Assembly: GCA_036426205.1 (NCBI GenBank)
Contig: CM071570.1
Location: 137,382,356 to 137,446,355 of the forward strand
Length of the DNA stretch: 64,000 bases
Source: Ascaphus truei
Lineage: Eukaryota > Chordata > Amphibia > Anura > Ascaphidae
Reading direction: 5' to 3'
Of the stretch, positions 44,320-56,560 are shown in pieces. The notes under the pieces were generated by a model. It was given only the letters and a program-made list of their open reading frames with translations, had not been told where the DNA came from and ran no database searches. The stretch's first letter is position 1, and every line of letters begins with the position of its first letter. The translations under genes were made by a program, and so were the position numbers.

Positions 44320-44823
44320 TTCTAATACTTCTCTTTCTCTAAACTACACTTATGTCCTCTGCATTGGTAAAAACCTTGAACAACACTGGAAAAGATTACA
44401 TGATTCATGTTCTGTACACTTTTTCTCCACTGTTGATTCTGGTACTGCAAGGTTTGTACCCTTGACGTACGTGAACAAGAGAGTTAAATCCCAATGTTAC
44501 CTTCCCAATAAAAAAAAAAAAAGATTTTATTTAAAAAAAAAATCGAATTGAATGTGAGTAAAGGCTCTGCAGTCAATTTCCTGTACAAATATATGTGGGT
44601 TTTCAAAACCTTTGGTTGTTCGGTATACAGTAATGGAAAAACCCTACGAAAGTGAGAAATGTCCAATCTGCATTTACATACTAAAATGCAGACTAATCTG
44701 TAATTTGCCGTTTTCAACACCAACATTTGTGTGAGAACATGATTATGTTGTTATGGTGTTATGGTACATTATAGCATATCTCAGGAACAAGTAAATTTAC
44801 AGAGCATTGGAACCTAGTTTGCC
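44320..44823. other. No gene seen
   Basis: AT-rich with an A run near 44510; nothing recognised. Confidence 0.45.
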
Positions 44824-44827
44824 TTAA

Positions 44828-45237
44828 AGAGGCAATCAAAGCATGCGATTTTTGTGGCGATTTAAAACAAAAATGTAAGATTGGATTGAAGCAGGGCGTC
44901 TCCGGAGCTGAACTTCATTCATTTCCGCACCAGAAACCCCCTACTTCCGGAGATAAAGACCTCCATAGGTGGTGTCGGTAGCCGCTTAGCCAACAGGGTA
45001 CATATAATGGTGGCGTTTCAAAGCCACCGCACCCTGCGACATCATCACGTTCGGCTTCCTCTTGGCCCACTTGACGCGGATGCTTTAAACTTGATGCTTT
45101 AAACTTTGACGACAAATCGGCAACCCATTTGGAGGTAGTTATCTCTGGAAGCAGGGGGTTCCCAAAGCTGAAATGAATGGGGTTCAGCTCCAGGTTAAAA
45201 AAAAGTAAGAAGATAAAAACCAGCTTGACTTTCTCCT
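44828..45237 (+). mobile_element. TTAA-flanked MITE, degenerate ends
   Basis: TTAA on both sides (44824-44827, 45238-45241). The left end AGAGGCAATCAAAGC resembles the inverse right end AGGAGAAAGTCAAGC. Inside is an inverted pair around CTACTTCCGGAGATA and TATCTCTGGAAGCAGGGG. No gene. Confidence 0.45.
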
Positions 45238-45241
45238 TTAA

Positions 45242-46419
45242 TTAGACAGATTCTTATAGCTACAGGATACTTTTTTTTTTTTAAAACTAATTACTGTATT
45301 TGCAACCATCCGTACGCAACAGGGTAGGTGTATTGTCGTGTTTAGTACAATAACCTAAGCATTAAAAAATAGAGTAGACTTACAGTATTGTGACATTTAA
45401 ACCCGGATTGTTGAGTCAAAAACATTCAATACAAACTTCTCGTTCTATCTTTTTGTGCAGCTGCGATATGCAGCTTATCGACCCTGCTTCAACACCTTCT
45501 CATACTCTCTTACTATTAGGAAGGCAATGGATACAGAGACCGGCCACAGATTTAAGCCCAGCTGGGCTTCCATGCATGTACAGTTTTGCTTATGCTAAAA
45601 AAGAAAGAACTGTGATGGTTTATGGTCACATTTTTACTACTGTATGTATTGAAGACTATTCCTCATATACGTAAAGGTACAACTAATGTAATTATATCTC
45701 CATTAAAGGGATAAGCATGCATTTCAAAAGAGAGCATCTGAAAAATATTTTGCCGTAACTTGTAACCTGGCCCTAAATAGGTCCCTCTGAGAATATGTTT
45801 AAATCATAAAATGTGTATTTCCACTACTCTATTTACATAAGTATACAGCAAAAAAACAGAATGTGTTGCGCTCAATGTATCATAGTCAAGGGGTTTTATC
45901 ACCTCCAATAGTGGTGGTGCACCTACAACAGATCTATCATAACCTATAAAAGGAACACATGTAGAAAAGCTATGCGTGTAATGAGTCTTGGGACCAAGTT
46001 AATTATGAGGAATTTAAGAGGGCCCATTACACCCCAGCATTTACACTGTTCTCTTCTTGTTGATATAACCTTGTCACCTTTATAAAAATAAAAAAAAAAC
46101 GTTTTATGATACGCACAGTAATTCTTACATTTCTCATCAACTGTTACATTCTAGAGATATCTGGTTATGATTATTTAAGCTTTTTGGTGAATAAAAATGG
46201 TCAATGTTTAAATCAATATGAAATATTAGCTTTACTGGCTCATGATTTAATGCATATGAGCAACTGAATAATGAAACAAAAAAATAAAAAGAAAGTTGCT
46301 AAATATTTTAAGAGATGGATTTTTTTTAATTTCCTCAAAAATTATTTGTAATTAATAAAGTTGTACCTTCGTTTTTTGTATTGTGAAAGAAAGCAGAGTC
46401 CAAACTTTTCTCCAAGCCT
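45242..46419. other. AT-rich DNA, no gene seen
   Basis: No domain or RNA gene recognised. Confidence 0.5.
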
Positions 46420-47390
46420 TTGCTCCCCATAGACATTATTCTTAACATTATTCACAGGCAAACTGTTACCAAAGAAAGACCTTTCCAATTCCCAGAAGCC
46501 ACCAGGGCCGCAGACGGGGGGGGACGGGACAGCCAGGACAGGTGCTGCAAGTTGGGCCCGACCTCTGGCCAGGCTTGGCTGCCGGTCCTCTTGCGGCCGG
46601 TTCTCCCTCAGTTGCAAGCCTCTATCCCTCTGTCCCATACCAAGCTTCCAATGCTGCTGCGCGACGGGCCTCATGACATCAGCTCGCCAGAAGTAAGCGT
46701 GGCTCAGCTTCCAGCGCACTGACGTTGGAAGCTCGGCGTCAGACAGAAGGAAAGAGGCCCATAGCTGAGGGAGAGCCGGGCCCAGCCGCGAGAAGACCGG
46801 TAGCCGGGCCTGGTCAGGGACCGGCCCAACTTGGACTGGGGATTGGGGGGTGTATTTTTTAATATGTAGTGGGGGGATGGGTTGTGTATTTTTTTTTAAT
46901 ATGTATTGGGGTTTGGGAGGTGTATTTAATATTTATTGGGGCGTGGTGTCTTTTTTAATATGTATTGCGGGGTAGGGGGTGTATTTTTTATTATGTATTG
47001 GGAGTTGGGGTTATATGTATTTAGGGGGGTTGGTATCATATTTTGTGGGGGGGCTTGAATGAGGCGAGTAATTGACGGAAGGTGGGGGTGAGTGAGAGGA
47101 GAGAGGGGGGGGGGAGTGGGTGAGGAAAAGAGGGAGTAAGAGTGAGACGCAGGGGAGGGAAATACATGAGGTGAGAGGTGGTGAGTGAGGAAGAGGGAGT
47201 GAGATGGAGGAGAGAGATACATGGGAAGAGGGTGGAAAATAGAGGGGGCTCATGAGGTGTGAAATGGGAGGGGGGAGGGGGGGGGGGCTCACAATACCGC
47301 CGAGGGGGGGGGGGGGGGGGGCGGATAGGGGCGTAACTCTAGTCCTGAGCCCCGGGAGAACTGTCTGCGGACCTGAAGGCCACCACAAAA
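46420..47390. repeat. GC-rich DNA and minisatellites
   Basis: 46490-46830 is GC-rich without a recognisable gene. 46850-47040 repeats a unit near TTTTTTAATATGTATTGGGG with period about 35-40. 47040-47320 is GAGAGGGG-rich with long G runs. Confidence 0.65.
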
Positions 47391-48052
47391 TGTGAATAAT
47401 CCCAGTGGTAATGTTACAAAGATTGTACAAGAGAGAAGACAGAGCAAGAAATACAACAGTATAAAGACATCTTGCTTGAAACTTGTTCCAACAATTCTAA
47501 CACTGCTTCACAGTGACTTATCTGAAAATTAGAACTGGGTATAGTTTATGCCCAGCCAGATAACATAGTGAAAACAAACAGTAAATAAGCAAGACTAAGA
47601 TTACTACTCTAAACATGACGATTAAAAGCCATTTATTTTTTTTGGTTGTTTAAACAGTGATCACACGCAATGTTTAACTTCAAGTCAGCTCTCTACTTGC
47701 TTGAGGTTACATGGTGACAAATGTCTGAATCATCTTCAGTATGCAGCATTTAAAAATAACTAAAGCAATAAAACACTGCACTACATTTTAAATAAGCATC
47801 TGCAATGCAAAATCCCCTCCCGTTACCAGAAAAATGACCAGTTGCTGCAGGCACCCTTCTGTAAGTTTCTAAATTTCTCATCTTCTTTACTTAGTGAGAG
47901 GTTCGTTGACTGAAATCAAACAAATAAGAGCAAGAATACTAGCATGAAAAACAAGAAGAGAACTTAGTGACTGTCAAAGTTCACACTGGAGGAAAGGCTT
48001 CCAGCAAACCTACATACACTGAAATTCTGGAAAATATAAATCATCTGTATCA
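47391..48052. other. No gene seen
   Basis: AT-rich, no recognisable feature. Confidence 0.45.
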
Positions 48053-48056
48053 TTAA

Positions 48057-48510
48057 AGCTGCAGTTCAGTCAATATCCTGCATGTGTGTTTTTTTTAATA
48101 AATCAGTTCTGTAGTAAGAAAAAATACTTTTAGCATTTTCTGTTTTTAAAAAAACAACTTTGAAAGACAAATTTTCTTGTATTCTATTTTAACAACCATT
48201 TGCTAAGGCACTGCCCCTTCATGTAATGTCACAAGCCCTGGCACACCCCCTTGTCAGCCCTGCCCTCCCTCTAGCACATGTCAGTGCACGAGTGCTTATG
48301 AATATTCATGAGCTTCCACTGAGAGACAGAAGCAGAAAAAAAACAGATCCCTTCACTAATGATGTCACCAAATTTTGCAGATCAATACATGGAGAACGAA
48401 TTGACCTGCAGCTATACAGTTCCTTAGGTAATTAGAGATTGCCCACATTAAAATATTGAAGTAAAAAAATAAATTTAAAAAAAAAGGAAAAAAAAGACTG
48501 AACTGCAGCT
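48057..48510 (+). mobile_element. 454-bp TTAA-class MITE
   Basis: Perfect 15-base terminal inverted repeats AGCTGCAGTTCAGTC, flanked by TTAA at 48053-48056 and 48511-48514. TTAA duplications are used by piggyBac and Kolobok transposons. The AG start (two purines) fits Kolobok better than the CCC start usual for piggyBac. No coding capacity. Confidence 0.8.
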
Positions 48511-48514
48511 TTAA

Positions 48515-49169
48515 ATCTGAGCAGTGGCCACAATAGCCACTGTTTGCATCTTGCCCCAATTTCTCTCTTGAGTTTGCACTTTGAGAAAGTGAAGGACACT
48601 AATTTATAGAAATCTCTACCAGGAAATCCTCTGACATCATTGGCTGCTATAGATCTGCAGCAAAAAGAACCAAACTTTAACAAAGGGAATGTAAACGGAA
48701 TTGCACTAGGGAGTTGCATACTTGTGTCATTTGCAAAGACCTTTAATGATGGCCAGCAAGCCAAATTGCTTCTTTTGAATATGAGTAATTACTTAGAATT
48801 AATATTGGTCCGTTGCGCAGACATCTATTTTTTTGTTTCCCTTCTATGCATTGTTGTCCCCTTTTTGCAGGCTAGTCTCTACCTGCAGTGCTGAATAACA
48901 GGAGTCGGTCCATTAAGACTGCTGACTCAGGAACCGAGTGAGCCAGCACCCTGATTTTTGGTGTGCAGCCTCAGTGTAACCCCCCAAGCACACACATATT
49001 AAAAATATAACACTAAGACAAGTGGAACAGATATTTTTATCAAGTGTATTACTGTGTGCATTTTAAAAGTCAGGACAGGAACTATTTTCCTGTCCGCCTT
49101 TGTAAGTGAATGCATTAAGGAACAAATGTTATGCATATATGAGCTGGGGTTATGTTCCTCTCCAGCTTC
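48515..49169. other. No gene seen
   Basis: No recognisable feature. The open frames are short and without a domain. Confidence 0.45.
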
Positions 49170-49925
49170 AAAAGCTCCCTGTTGAGGCAATGCCTATGGG
49201 TCTAGGGACGTGTGTGATATGAAAGGCCCCAGAGTCTTAAAGTGTGACTTAACCGGGATGTTTCTGAGTAGCAGATCCTGTTACTCATCTTGGATATTTC
49301 ACACCTTGGAACCAAACTCCAGACTGTGTGTCCCCTGAAACGAGTGGCCCCTTTTTATTCAGCGGTGCTACCAAGCTGCTCACTGAGCATACTCAGAGTT
49401 ACCTGGGCTGGCTGTAGGATTTTCCCACGTTACATGGCAGGCTCTGATAGGAGGAAGATAATTCCTTGCCAATGGGATGAGGCTAATGAAAAACTCCAAG
49501 GGCCCCTGTCCTTAAGGAGGCCTGTAACTCTCATTCCTCTGGTTCTTACCTGATTTCTTCAAGCGGATAAGATCTAAGTACAGCGGCTGCAATTCCAGAA
49601 CGCAAGGGGTTAAAAACATTGCAACAAGGAAACTAGCCCTGCTTCAGGATTTTGTTAGCCCTGGGGATTCCAGAACGAACCCCAAAGAACCAGAACAAAC
49701 TTTTTACATTTCAAGGAAATAACGGGCTGGCAACTTGCGCCCCTGGCAAAAGGACTGCAATTTAAAAGACTTTATTTCTGTGTTTTTCATTCACTGGACC
49801 ATTTATCCTGTTCCCCCATTTAAGTAAGTGTTTTATTAAGTGTATTCTGAAGTTGTCGTGTATTTGTCTATCAAGGAAATAAATGACAATTTATTTTGCT
49901 TAATTTGTTTGCTCAATCGAGAATC
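49170..49925 (+). repeat. Candidate solo LTR, related to 43.4 kb
   Basis: The 3' part (TAAGTGTTTTATTAAGTGTA, AAATAAATGACAATTTATTT, TTTGCTCAATC) resembles 43350-43445. The left border is a guess and the right end abuts the CR1/L2-like LINE. Confidence 0.35.
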
Positions 49926-49934
49926 CCCAAAATG

Positions 49935-51775
49935 TAAAAATTGTTGATAAGTTCCGTCCATCGCGACAGATGGGCAAGCAAATTATTGGAGATGAAGAAA
50001 AAGCAGAGGTATTAAACAAATTATTTGTCTCTGTATTTACCAGGGAAGAATCAATTGCAATAGTAGTGCCATAGGAGGAAGCCACAACCTCTATATTTAC
50101 GAACAATTGGTTAACTGAGGAAGAAGTAAATAAGGCACCTGGCCCTGATGGCATACAGCCAAGAGTTCTTAAGGAGTTAAGTTCAGTAATAGCCAAACCA
50201 TTACATATAATATTCAAGGACTCAATTTCCACTGCTCAGTACCACAAGATTGGCGCAAAACAAGGTGCCTATATTTAAAAAGGGAAGCTAGATCACAGCC
50301 GGGGAATTAAGCCTGACATCAATAGTAGGGAAGCCCCTTGAAGGTTTAGTACGGGATAATATTCAGGAATACCTAATCGAAAACAACATTATTTGTAATA
50401 GCATGGATTTATGAAGGATAGGCCATGCCAAACTAACCTTATTAGTTTCTTTGAGGAGGTAAGTAGGAATTTAGACCAGGGTAATGGAGTTGATGTCTAT
50501 TTAGATTTTGCAAAGGCTTTTGATATGGTTCCTCACAAGAGCTTAGTGTACAAAATAAAGGAAATTGGACTGGGTCAAAATATTTGCCTCTGGATTGAAA
50601 ACTGGTTGAAGGATAGAACACAGAGAGTTGTAATAAACTGAAGTTTTTCAGGTTGGGCTAAAGTTGTGAGTGGAGTACCTCAGGGATCCATGCTTTTTAA
50701 CTTGTTTATTAATGCCCTTGAGGATGGCAGAGAACAAAATCTACATCTTTACCGATGACACTAAGGTAGTGGAATCAGAACAGGATGTAATTTCTCTCCA
50801 GAAGGACTTGGATAGACTAGAAACTTGGGCAGGTAAATGGAGATGAGGTTTATAAATGTAAGTTAAATGTAAGGTTATGCATTTGGAAAACAAGAATAAA
50901 CAGTCAATTTACAAATTAAATGGGGATAAATTAGAAGAATCCTTGATGGAGAATGATTTAGGAGTGCTTGTAGACAGCAGGCTTACTGTATCAATAGTGC
51001 CCTAAGTCATGCAGTAACTTCAAAGGCAAACAAGATCTTATCTTGCATTAAACAGACAATGGATAGAAGTAAACATAATTATGCCCCTTTATAAAGCATT
51101 AGTAAGACCACAGCTTGAATATGGAGTACAATTTTGGGCACCACTCTACAGAAAATACATTATGGAACTAGAGAGAGTGCAGAGAAGAGCCACCAAATTA
51201 AAAAAGGGGATGGATAATCTGATTTATGAGGAGAGGCTAGCGAAATTAGATTTGTTTACATTAGAAAAGAGTCGTCTAAGAGGGGATATGATAACGATAT
51301 GCAAATATATTCGGAGACAATACAAGGCGCTTTCAAAATAACTAATTATCCCAAGGGTAGTACAAGTGACACAGGGTCATCCCTTAAATTTGGAGGAAAG
51401 GAGATTTCACCAGCAACAAAGGAAAGGGTTCTTTACAGTAAGGGCAGTTAAAATGTGGAATTCATTACCCTTGGAGAGAACAATAGATATCATCAAAAAA
51501 AGGTTGGACATCTTTTTAAAAAGGAAAGGTATACAGGGATATACCACGGGAAGGATGTTGATATAATCTGATTGCCAATATATGGAGTCAGTAAGGAATT
51601 TAGTTTTCCCCTTATGAGATATCATTGGATGATATTTCACTGGGGTTTGTCTGCCTCTGGATCAATATACTGTACGTACGGTATAAATATAGCATATATC
51701 TGTCGTCTAAATTTAGTATAGATTGAACTTGATGGATTTATGCGCTTTTCAACCTCATCTACTATGTACTGTACA
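49935..51775 (+). pseudogene. CR1/L2-like LINE RT, copy A
   Basis: A 5'-truncated jockey-related LINE. In order: FTREESIAIVV, then KAPGPDGIQPRVLKELS (RT domain 2), SFFEEVSRNLDQGNGVDV, LDFAKAFDMVPHK, GLGQNICLWIENWLKDRTQR, VVSGVPQGS, a broken F/YADD region near 50745, then [50 protein letters not shown] and AVKMWNSLPLE. It has several stops and frameshifts. The untranslated 3' end finishes ACCTCATCTACTATGTACTG. It is the intact-order reference for the interrupted copy at 32680-39235. Confidence 0.88.
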
Positions 51776-51907
51776 GTATGTGTATTTTATTTTGGTTAAT
51801 GCTCCAAACCCCTTTCTGCATAGCTATTACAGACTGGTGGCGACCCGGTAGGCTTAACACTGAGGGAGTCCCATTCAGAAGCATGAGCTCCCACTGTGTT
51901 AATCCCT

Positions 51908-52105
51908 TCAGGGCAACCAGTATGCTGCGCTTTTGTGAGTGGGGAAAACAAATTTAGATAACACTGCATCTGTATAAAGCAATTTGTAACTGTTCTCTTT
52001 TATAGTGGTGTTGATAGAGATGGATGAGATTGTTTCCCAAATCTCTTCCCAATCTTCAGGATCAAGAGGTGTTCCAAGGTACTTTGATTGTTTAATATAC
52101 GACAT
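51908..52105 (-). pseudogene. L1/Tx1 ORF2 C-terminal scrap
   Basis: DWEEIWETISSISINTTIKE followed by NSYKLLY and LSKFVFP aligns by eye with the DEDWSAIFLATAKCSICTTL, KENAYKVLMRWYL stretch of the intact ORF2. It is a different, older L1/Tx1 lineage on the opposite strand, about 65 residues long. Confidence 0.7.
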
Positions 52106-53062
52106 ATTTATAAAAATGGAGTAAACACTAACAAATGGAACAATCTAAAAAAGTTATGATTATTTATTAGTCATGACGACAAAAAAACGAAGGTGTCACC
52201 CCACATACGCGTTTCACGTTGTGGCGTGTTGTCAAGGCATACGTACAAGTGTTACACGAGTGTATTTGTCGGTACAGTGTACATTCAATCATACTATCCC
52301 CTTTCGCGATAGGTAAACTCCCCGTGGCACCCTCATCGTAAAGTCAGCATGCTTCGCATGACCCGGGCGCGGGACGTTATCATGCCGGACTGTGCCCAAC
52401 AAGCGTGCCCAACTCATGACCTCAACGTGCCCGAGCGAGAGACGCACGCACACCCAACGCACAACGTCAGTGCGCCTTTTACTGGCCTTTGAATAGAGGA
52501 AATGTTATTGTTAAAGAACAAATGGCTCATGAACACAGCGCAAAAAAAATCATTAAAAACACAGACAAGAAACCAGAAGATCTGGAAAATAACTGTATAC
52601 ATAAAGAATGTATGTATTACAGACACCTTAACCAATAAACATGAGGAATAAACCCCATGCTATAAAGACATATAACAAACTAAATACTCATCAAAAAGGG
52701 AATACAATATATACATTATCTATGAATTAATTTGTGAATCTAATCATGATATTGACCCTATATTCTACACTTCAGTTACATTGAGTGGCCTATCTATAAA
52801 TAAAGGGGGGTAAGGGACCTATATTTTATTAGCCAAAAACATATTAATTCATAGGGTTGAGATAGATATAAACAAAGTGTTATATTCAATAGTTATCCAT
52901 ATTCCTATGGTGTACCTAAGTGAAGATACAGCCGCGGTCCCTTTTATTCTCCAACATCTCCGAAGTTTTTCGGGATTTTTTTTCCGAATGCCACGCACTT
53001 CACAGCACTTTACCACGTTCATGCCGCATTCTGACCGCATTCATACCGCATTCACACCCGCG
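52106..53062. other. No gene seen; possible decayed hammerhead on minus strand
   Basis: Near 52203-52240 the minus strand reads TTGACAA...GAAACGCGTATG, resembling the other hammerhead motifs but with two core changes. From about 52930 the DNA becomes GC-richer (CAGCCGCGGTCCC, CATTCTGACCGCATTC) and may be the left part of the element carrying the forkhead frame. Confidence 0.4.
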
Positions 53063-53165
53063 GTTGATGCATGGTTGATGTGTTTATTGATAATGGTTCG
53101 GATTTAATTGGTTGCAATTCTTCGCGTATCCGCCAGATGGCAGATATTCATGAATTGTAATGCGC
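53063..53165 (+). repeat. Repeat upstream of forkhead frame
   Basis: Related at about 80 percent to 43956-44057 (GGATTTAAT, GCTTCGCGT or CTTCGCGTA, CCAGATGGCA, ATTCATGAATTGTAATGC). It shows that the forkhead frame sits within repetitive DNA. Confidence 0.65.
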
Positions 53166-53338
53166 ATGCGCTTCAGTAATGTTTCGACTTGCAGGTGTTT
53201 AAAAAAATACCACAGAGGTCCATTGTAAATTGGCCTTGGGACTGAAGAAGTTACAATAATGTATCAATTTAGGCTTTTCATATTAAAAAAAAGACAAGCA
53301 CAGTTTCTGGTCTGGTGTTATTGTCTGAGAGTCCCGAC

Positions 53339-53949
53339 ATGAGTGCACCACCGCAGTCTGTGTTCCAAAAACCCGACAGAACGTACGCTTATTTAATATG
53401 GGCCGCGATTAATGCAACAGATGATAAGATGGCAACAGTTGTTCAAATTTATCAGTATTTTATCGAAAACTATGACTTTTACAAATTTTCGCCAGATGCT
53501 CATGTGTGGAAGCGTGCAATAAGGAAAAAGTTATATAGCGATCCATGTTTTTTTCGTATTGATCCCGATGTTATTGGAGGGTATTGGTGTGTATCACCGG
53601 GTTTTTCCCGTATCTATGATCATGGAGACTGCAAAAGGGGAAAGGTCATGTTAAAACCAACTAAAAAACGTCAGTCGCTGGCAAGCAATGCGACAGCTTC
53701 CAATAACGGTCCGACCGTCAGTGAAAACCTGGTGACTGGCAACCCTTGCTGTCTGTCCCCGCCCAGATACCTGCAGCCTGAGCCGGATTTCGCATACAGA
53801 TTCGAGCAAGCTTGCATGTACCTAAGCGATTTCCAGCCTCATCAGCTGACTACAGGTGTAGTAGTCCCGCTGTCACCTGTCAACGACGTGTATGATCAAG
53901 AATACGGGACTGGCAGTGGCTCGGCGCCAGCTGATTGGCAAAGTCTATG
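53339..53949 (+). CDS. Divergent forkhead-domain protein, exon 1
   Basis: A winged-helix DNA-binding protein. From ATG 53339 the domain spans roughly residues 10-90: KPDRTYAYLIWAAINAT (helix 1), VVQIYQYFIENYDFYKF (helix 2), HVWKRAIRKKLYSDPCFFRI (recognition helix) and GGYWCVSPG (strand 3/wing). The order and the Trp/Tyr positions fit a FOX domain, but the recognition helix normally reading NSIRHNLSL is RAIRKKLYS, so DNA specificity should differ. The rest is Ser/Thr/Pro-rich. The frame is open; TGA comes two bases after CTATG|GTGAGT, a good splice donor, so I end the exon at 53949 (phase 2). The orthology group cannot be named. Transposon-carried or host gene is undecided. Confidence 0.7.
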
Positions 53950-54212
53950 GTGAGTAATGTTGGCGTATTTTATTCTGTTTTTGAAATATCAATGCGATTC
54001 AAAAGTCAAGCGATTCACCTGTAAGCAATATCATTGGCTGAGCAGCTTCTACATTAGATACTGCACAATTGGTGAAAAGCTAGGCGCATGCGCATTGGAA
54101 CCTTCTTGAAACGCATATGCGTGTCATCACATCGACGGTAAGCGCATGCGCATGTGAACAGGAGACACCCCCCGAGAAAATTATTGGTGGGACTGACTGT
54201 GGGAACTTCTTT

Positions 54213-54401
54213 AGGGGACTGACTGACCATTACAGTAAAACTTTTACCTTTTTTTTGGTTCCTCAGAAAATAAAAATTTGTCATCTCATGCGGAAAATGG
54301 CAAATGGAGGGATTTCAATGGATAATATCGCTTTGTGTTACAATGCCTGTACATTGCTGAATCTGATTAAAAAAAAACATGTACCGGAGTCTACAGTTTA
54401 G
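54213..54401 (+). CDS. Forkhead-domain protein, probable exon 2
   Basis: After the acceptor TTCTTTAG at 54205-54212, phase 2 joining completes a Trp codon and gives an open frame of about 62 residues to TAG at 54399-54401 (GLTDHYSKTFTFFLVPQKIK, then ISMDNIALCYNACTLLNLIK). The phase match and open frame support the exon. There is no known domain. The alternative acceptor CCTCAG at 54269 would give an immediate TGA, so it was not chosen. The 263-base intron has no other feature. Confidence 0.45.
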   Translation, partial: RGLTDHYSKTFTFFLVPQKIKICHLMRKMANGGISMDNIALCYNACTLLNLIKKKHVPESTV

Positions 54402-54514
54402 TGGTTTAGTGGCCGTTGTTATTGATTAGGATAGAATACTGTAACTGAGAGCTTCATAGAAAACCTGGAACAGTATGCTGTTGTTTTTAGACCGTATATA
54501 TATATATATATATA

Positions 54515-54590
54515 CAGCTAAACCCCGTTATAATGCGCCTCGCTATACCGCGATTCGGTTATAACGCGGTTTTCCCGTGGCTCCCGTGCT
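54515..54590 (+). mobile_element. Tigger-like terminus, fragment
   Basis: CAGCTAAACCCCGTTATAA and CGGTTATAACGCGGTTTTCC match the left end of the element at 55441. It follows a TA microsatellite; the rest of the element is missing. Confidence 0.6.
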
Positions 54591-55440
54591 AGGCAGGACC
54601 CCTGACCCATGGCTCACGTAACTATGCTACCCAGCACTCATGCAAACTCATGCAAACTATTTTTCTGGACTGTGACTTTTCATTTTTTCATTAGGGACAT
54701 TGATAACAAACACAAGGTTATACAATAGGTGTTCATTAGGTATTTTCCTATATATGCTATTCACTAACTTTACTGTTCTACACATCTAGGGATTTCATTC
54801 CACCTCACCACCTTTCCTACACATGATTTGCGCTGTAGGCATTGGTCATATTATTGTATGCTCATGCAGATGTGTGATGCTTTGAGACTGTCATTTATAC
54901 TTTGACCAGTCTACTGTTTGGTGTGTAGTGTGCATTATCTTTAGCGTTGTATAGGTGCCTTTGAACCCAATAACCAACTGTGATTTACTTTGACTTACCC
55001 TAGTGTTTTTTGAGTCACTATCCTATTAATGTTTAGGGTTGACAATGTGTGTCGTTCCCTAGTATTGTTCATCAGTGTTTCAGGGTAACACCCGTGACAG
55101 GGGTCCATGCCTCTTTTTTAAGTGTTTTTAATCATGTACTGTTTATTCATCCCTTTTTGCACTGTGTCAAATAAATAAACCGATATATCAATTGCATACC
55201 TGAGTGCTCCCATACGGGTTACTTTTTTTCTCCTTTCACTCACATAATTCACAACCCGTGAGCACCGCCAAACCTCATTCGTGTAAATTAAATAAGATAT
55301 TTACTTTGGCTTATGGTGGCATGAACTTTGTACTAGTAGATGCAAGGTTTTTTTTCCCTATCCCTCCCCCCTTTTTTCCCCCGTTTTGGAACTAATAATA
55401 TATATAAATATTATATATAGATGAATAATATATATATATA
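54591..55440. other. No gene seen
   Basis: AT-rich, with an AATAAATAAA tract near 55171; possibly another retroelement 3' end. TA-rich at the right edge. Confidence 0.4.
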
Positions 55441-55549
55441 CAGCTAAACCCGTTATAATAGTGCCTCGTATACCGCGATTCGGTTATAACGCGGTTTTTC
55501 CCGTGGCTCCCGTTTAAAAAAAAAAAAAATTTTAATTTTTTTTTGATGC

Positions 55550-56300
55550 ACACCACTGCAACCACTGCACACCGCCACACTGCACCACACTGCACACACC
55601 ACACTGCACACACTGCACACACTGCACACATCACTGCACACACTACTGCACACACCATGCACACACACACTACACTGCTCATTGCTCACACTGCACACTG
55701 CACACACACTGCACATGCACACACTGAACAACTGCCACACTGCACACCACCACCCTGCTCATTCCACACTGCACACACATCTGCTCACACACTGACACAC
55801 ACTGACACACAAGCACACTGCACACACACACACTGCTCACACTGACAACACACTGCTCATTGCTCACACTGCTCACACTGGACACAACTGCAACACCACT
55901 GCTCATTGCTCACACTGCACCACACTGGACACACTGCTTCATTGCTCACACTGCACACAAACACTGACACACACCGTGACACTGCACACACACTGCTCAT
56001 TGCTCACACTGACAAACCACTGCTCACACACTGACACACCACTGCAACATTGCTCACACTGCACACACTTACACACGCTCATTGCTCACCACTGCACACA
56101 CACTGCTACACACGCAACATGACACAACAACTGCTCATTGCTCACACTGACACGCATTGCTCACAACTGCACACACACTGTCATGCTCCACTGACACACT
56201 GACACACTGCATCATTGCTCACACTGCACACTCTACACTGACACACACTACACACACACCCAACACACAACACACAACAACACACACTACACATATACAT
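55550..56300 (+). repeat. CACACTGCACA / TGCTCATTGCTCACA simple repeat
   Basis: Words CACACTGCACAC and ACTGCTCATTGCTCACACTG alternate irregularly over 750 bases. Cys/Val and His/Thr frames are shadows. Confidence 0.85.
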
Positions 56301-56560
56301 AAATCAGCCTTACTTGGGGTGATTGGTGAGGCAGTGGCTGCAGGGGGGGGGGCGTGCGGTGGGGGTGGTGCTGGGTGCGAGGGGGATGATGGCTGCGGGG
56401 GCCCGCCCGATGCGGCGGGGGCTGGTGGGAGTGGCCCTGGTGTGCGCGGGGGGGGCGTTGGGGGGGGGGGGGGGCAGGACGACCCTGCGCTACGGCAGGG
56501 CCAGGGGGCCCTGTATTGCGGCGCGAGGGCCCTGTGCTGCGGCGGGGGGGAGCCGGACCG

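Noticed and set aside
48226..48435. 69-residue frame within the TTAA MITE
   Set aside because: Short, no domain, and fully inside a non-coding MITE.
52203..52240. Fifth hammerhead on the minus strand
   Set aside because: GAAACGCGT is present but the first core box is TTGACAA, with two deviations, and helix I pairs poorly; kept only as a possible relic.
54269..54401. Alternative forkhead exon 2 beginning after CCTCAG
   Set aside because: Joining there in phase 2 gives an immediate TGA; the acceptor at 54205-54212 keeps the frame open.
55392..55906. Cys/Val-rich minus-strand frames resembling small cysteine-rich proteins
   Set aside because: They are shadows of the CACTGCACACA repeat; cysteines come from TGTGTGC codons.
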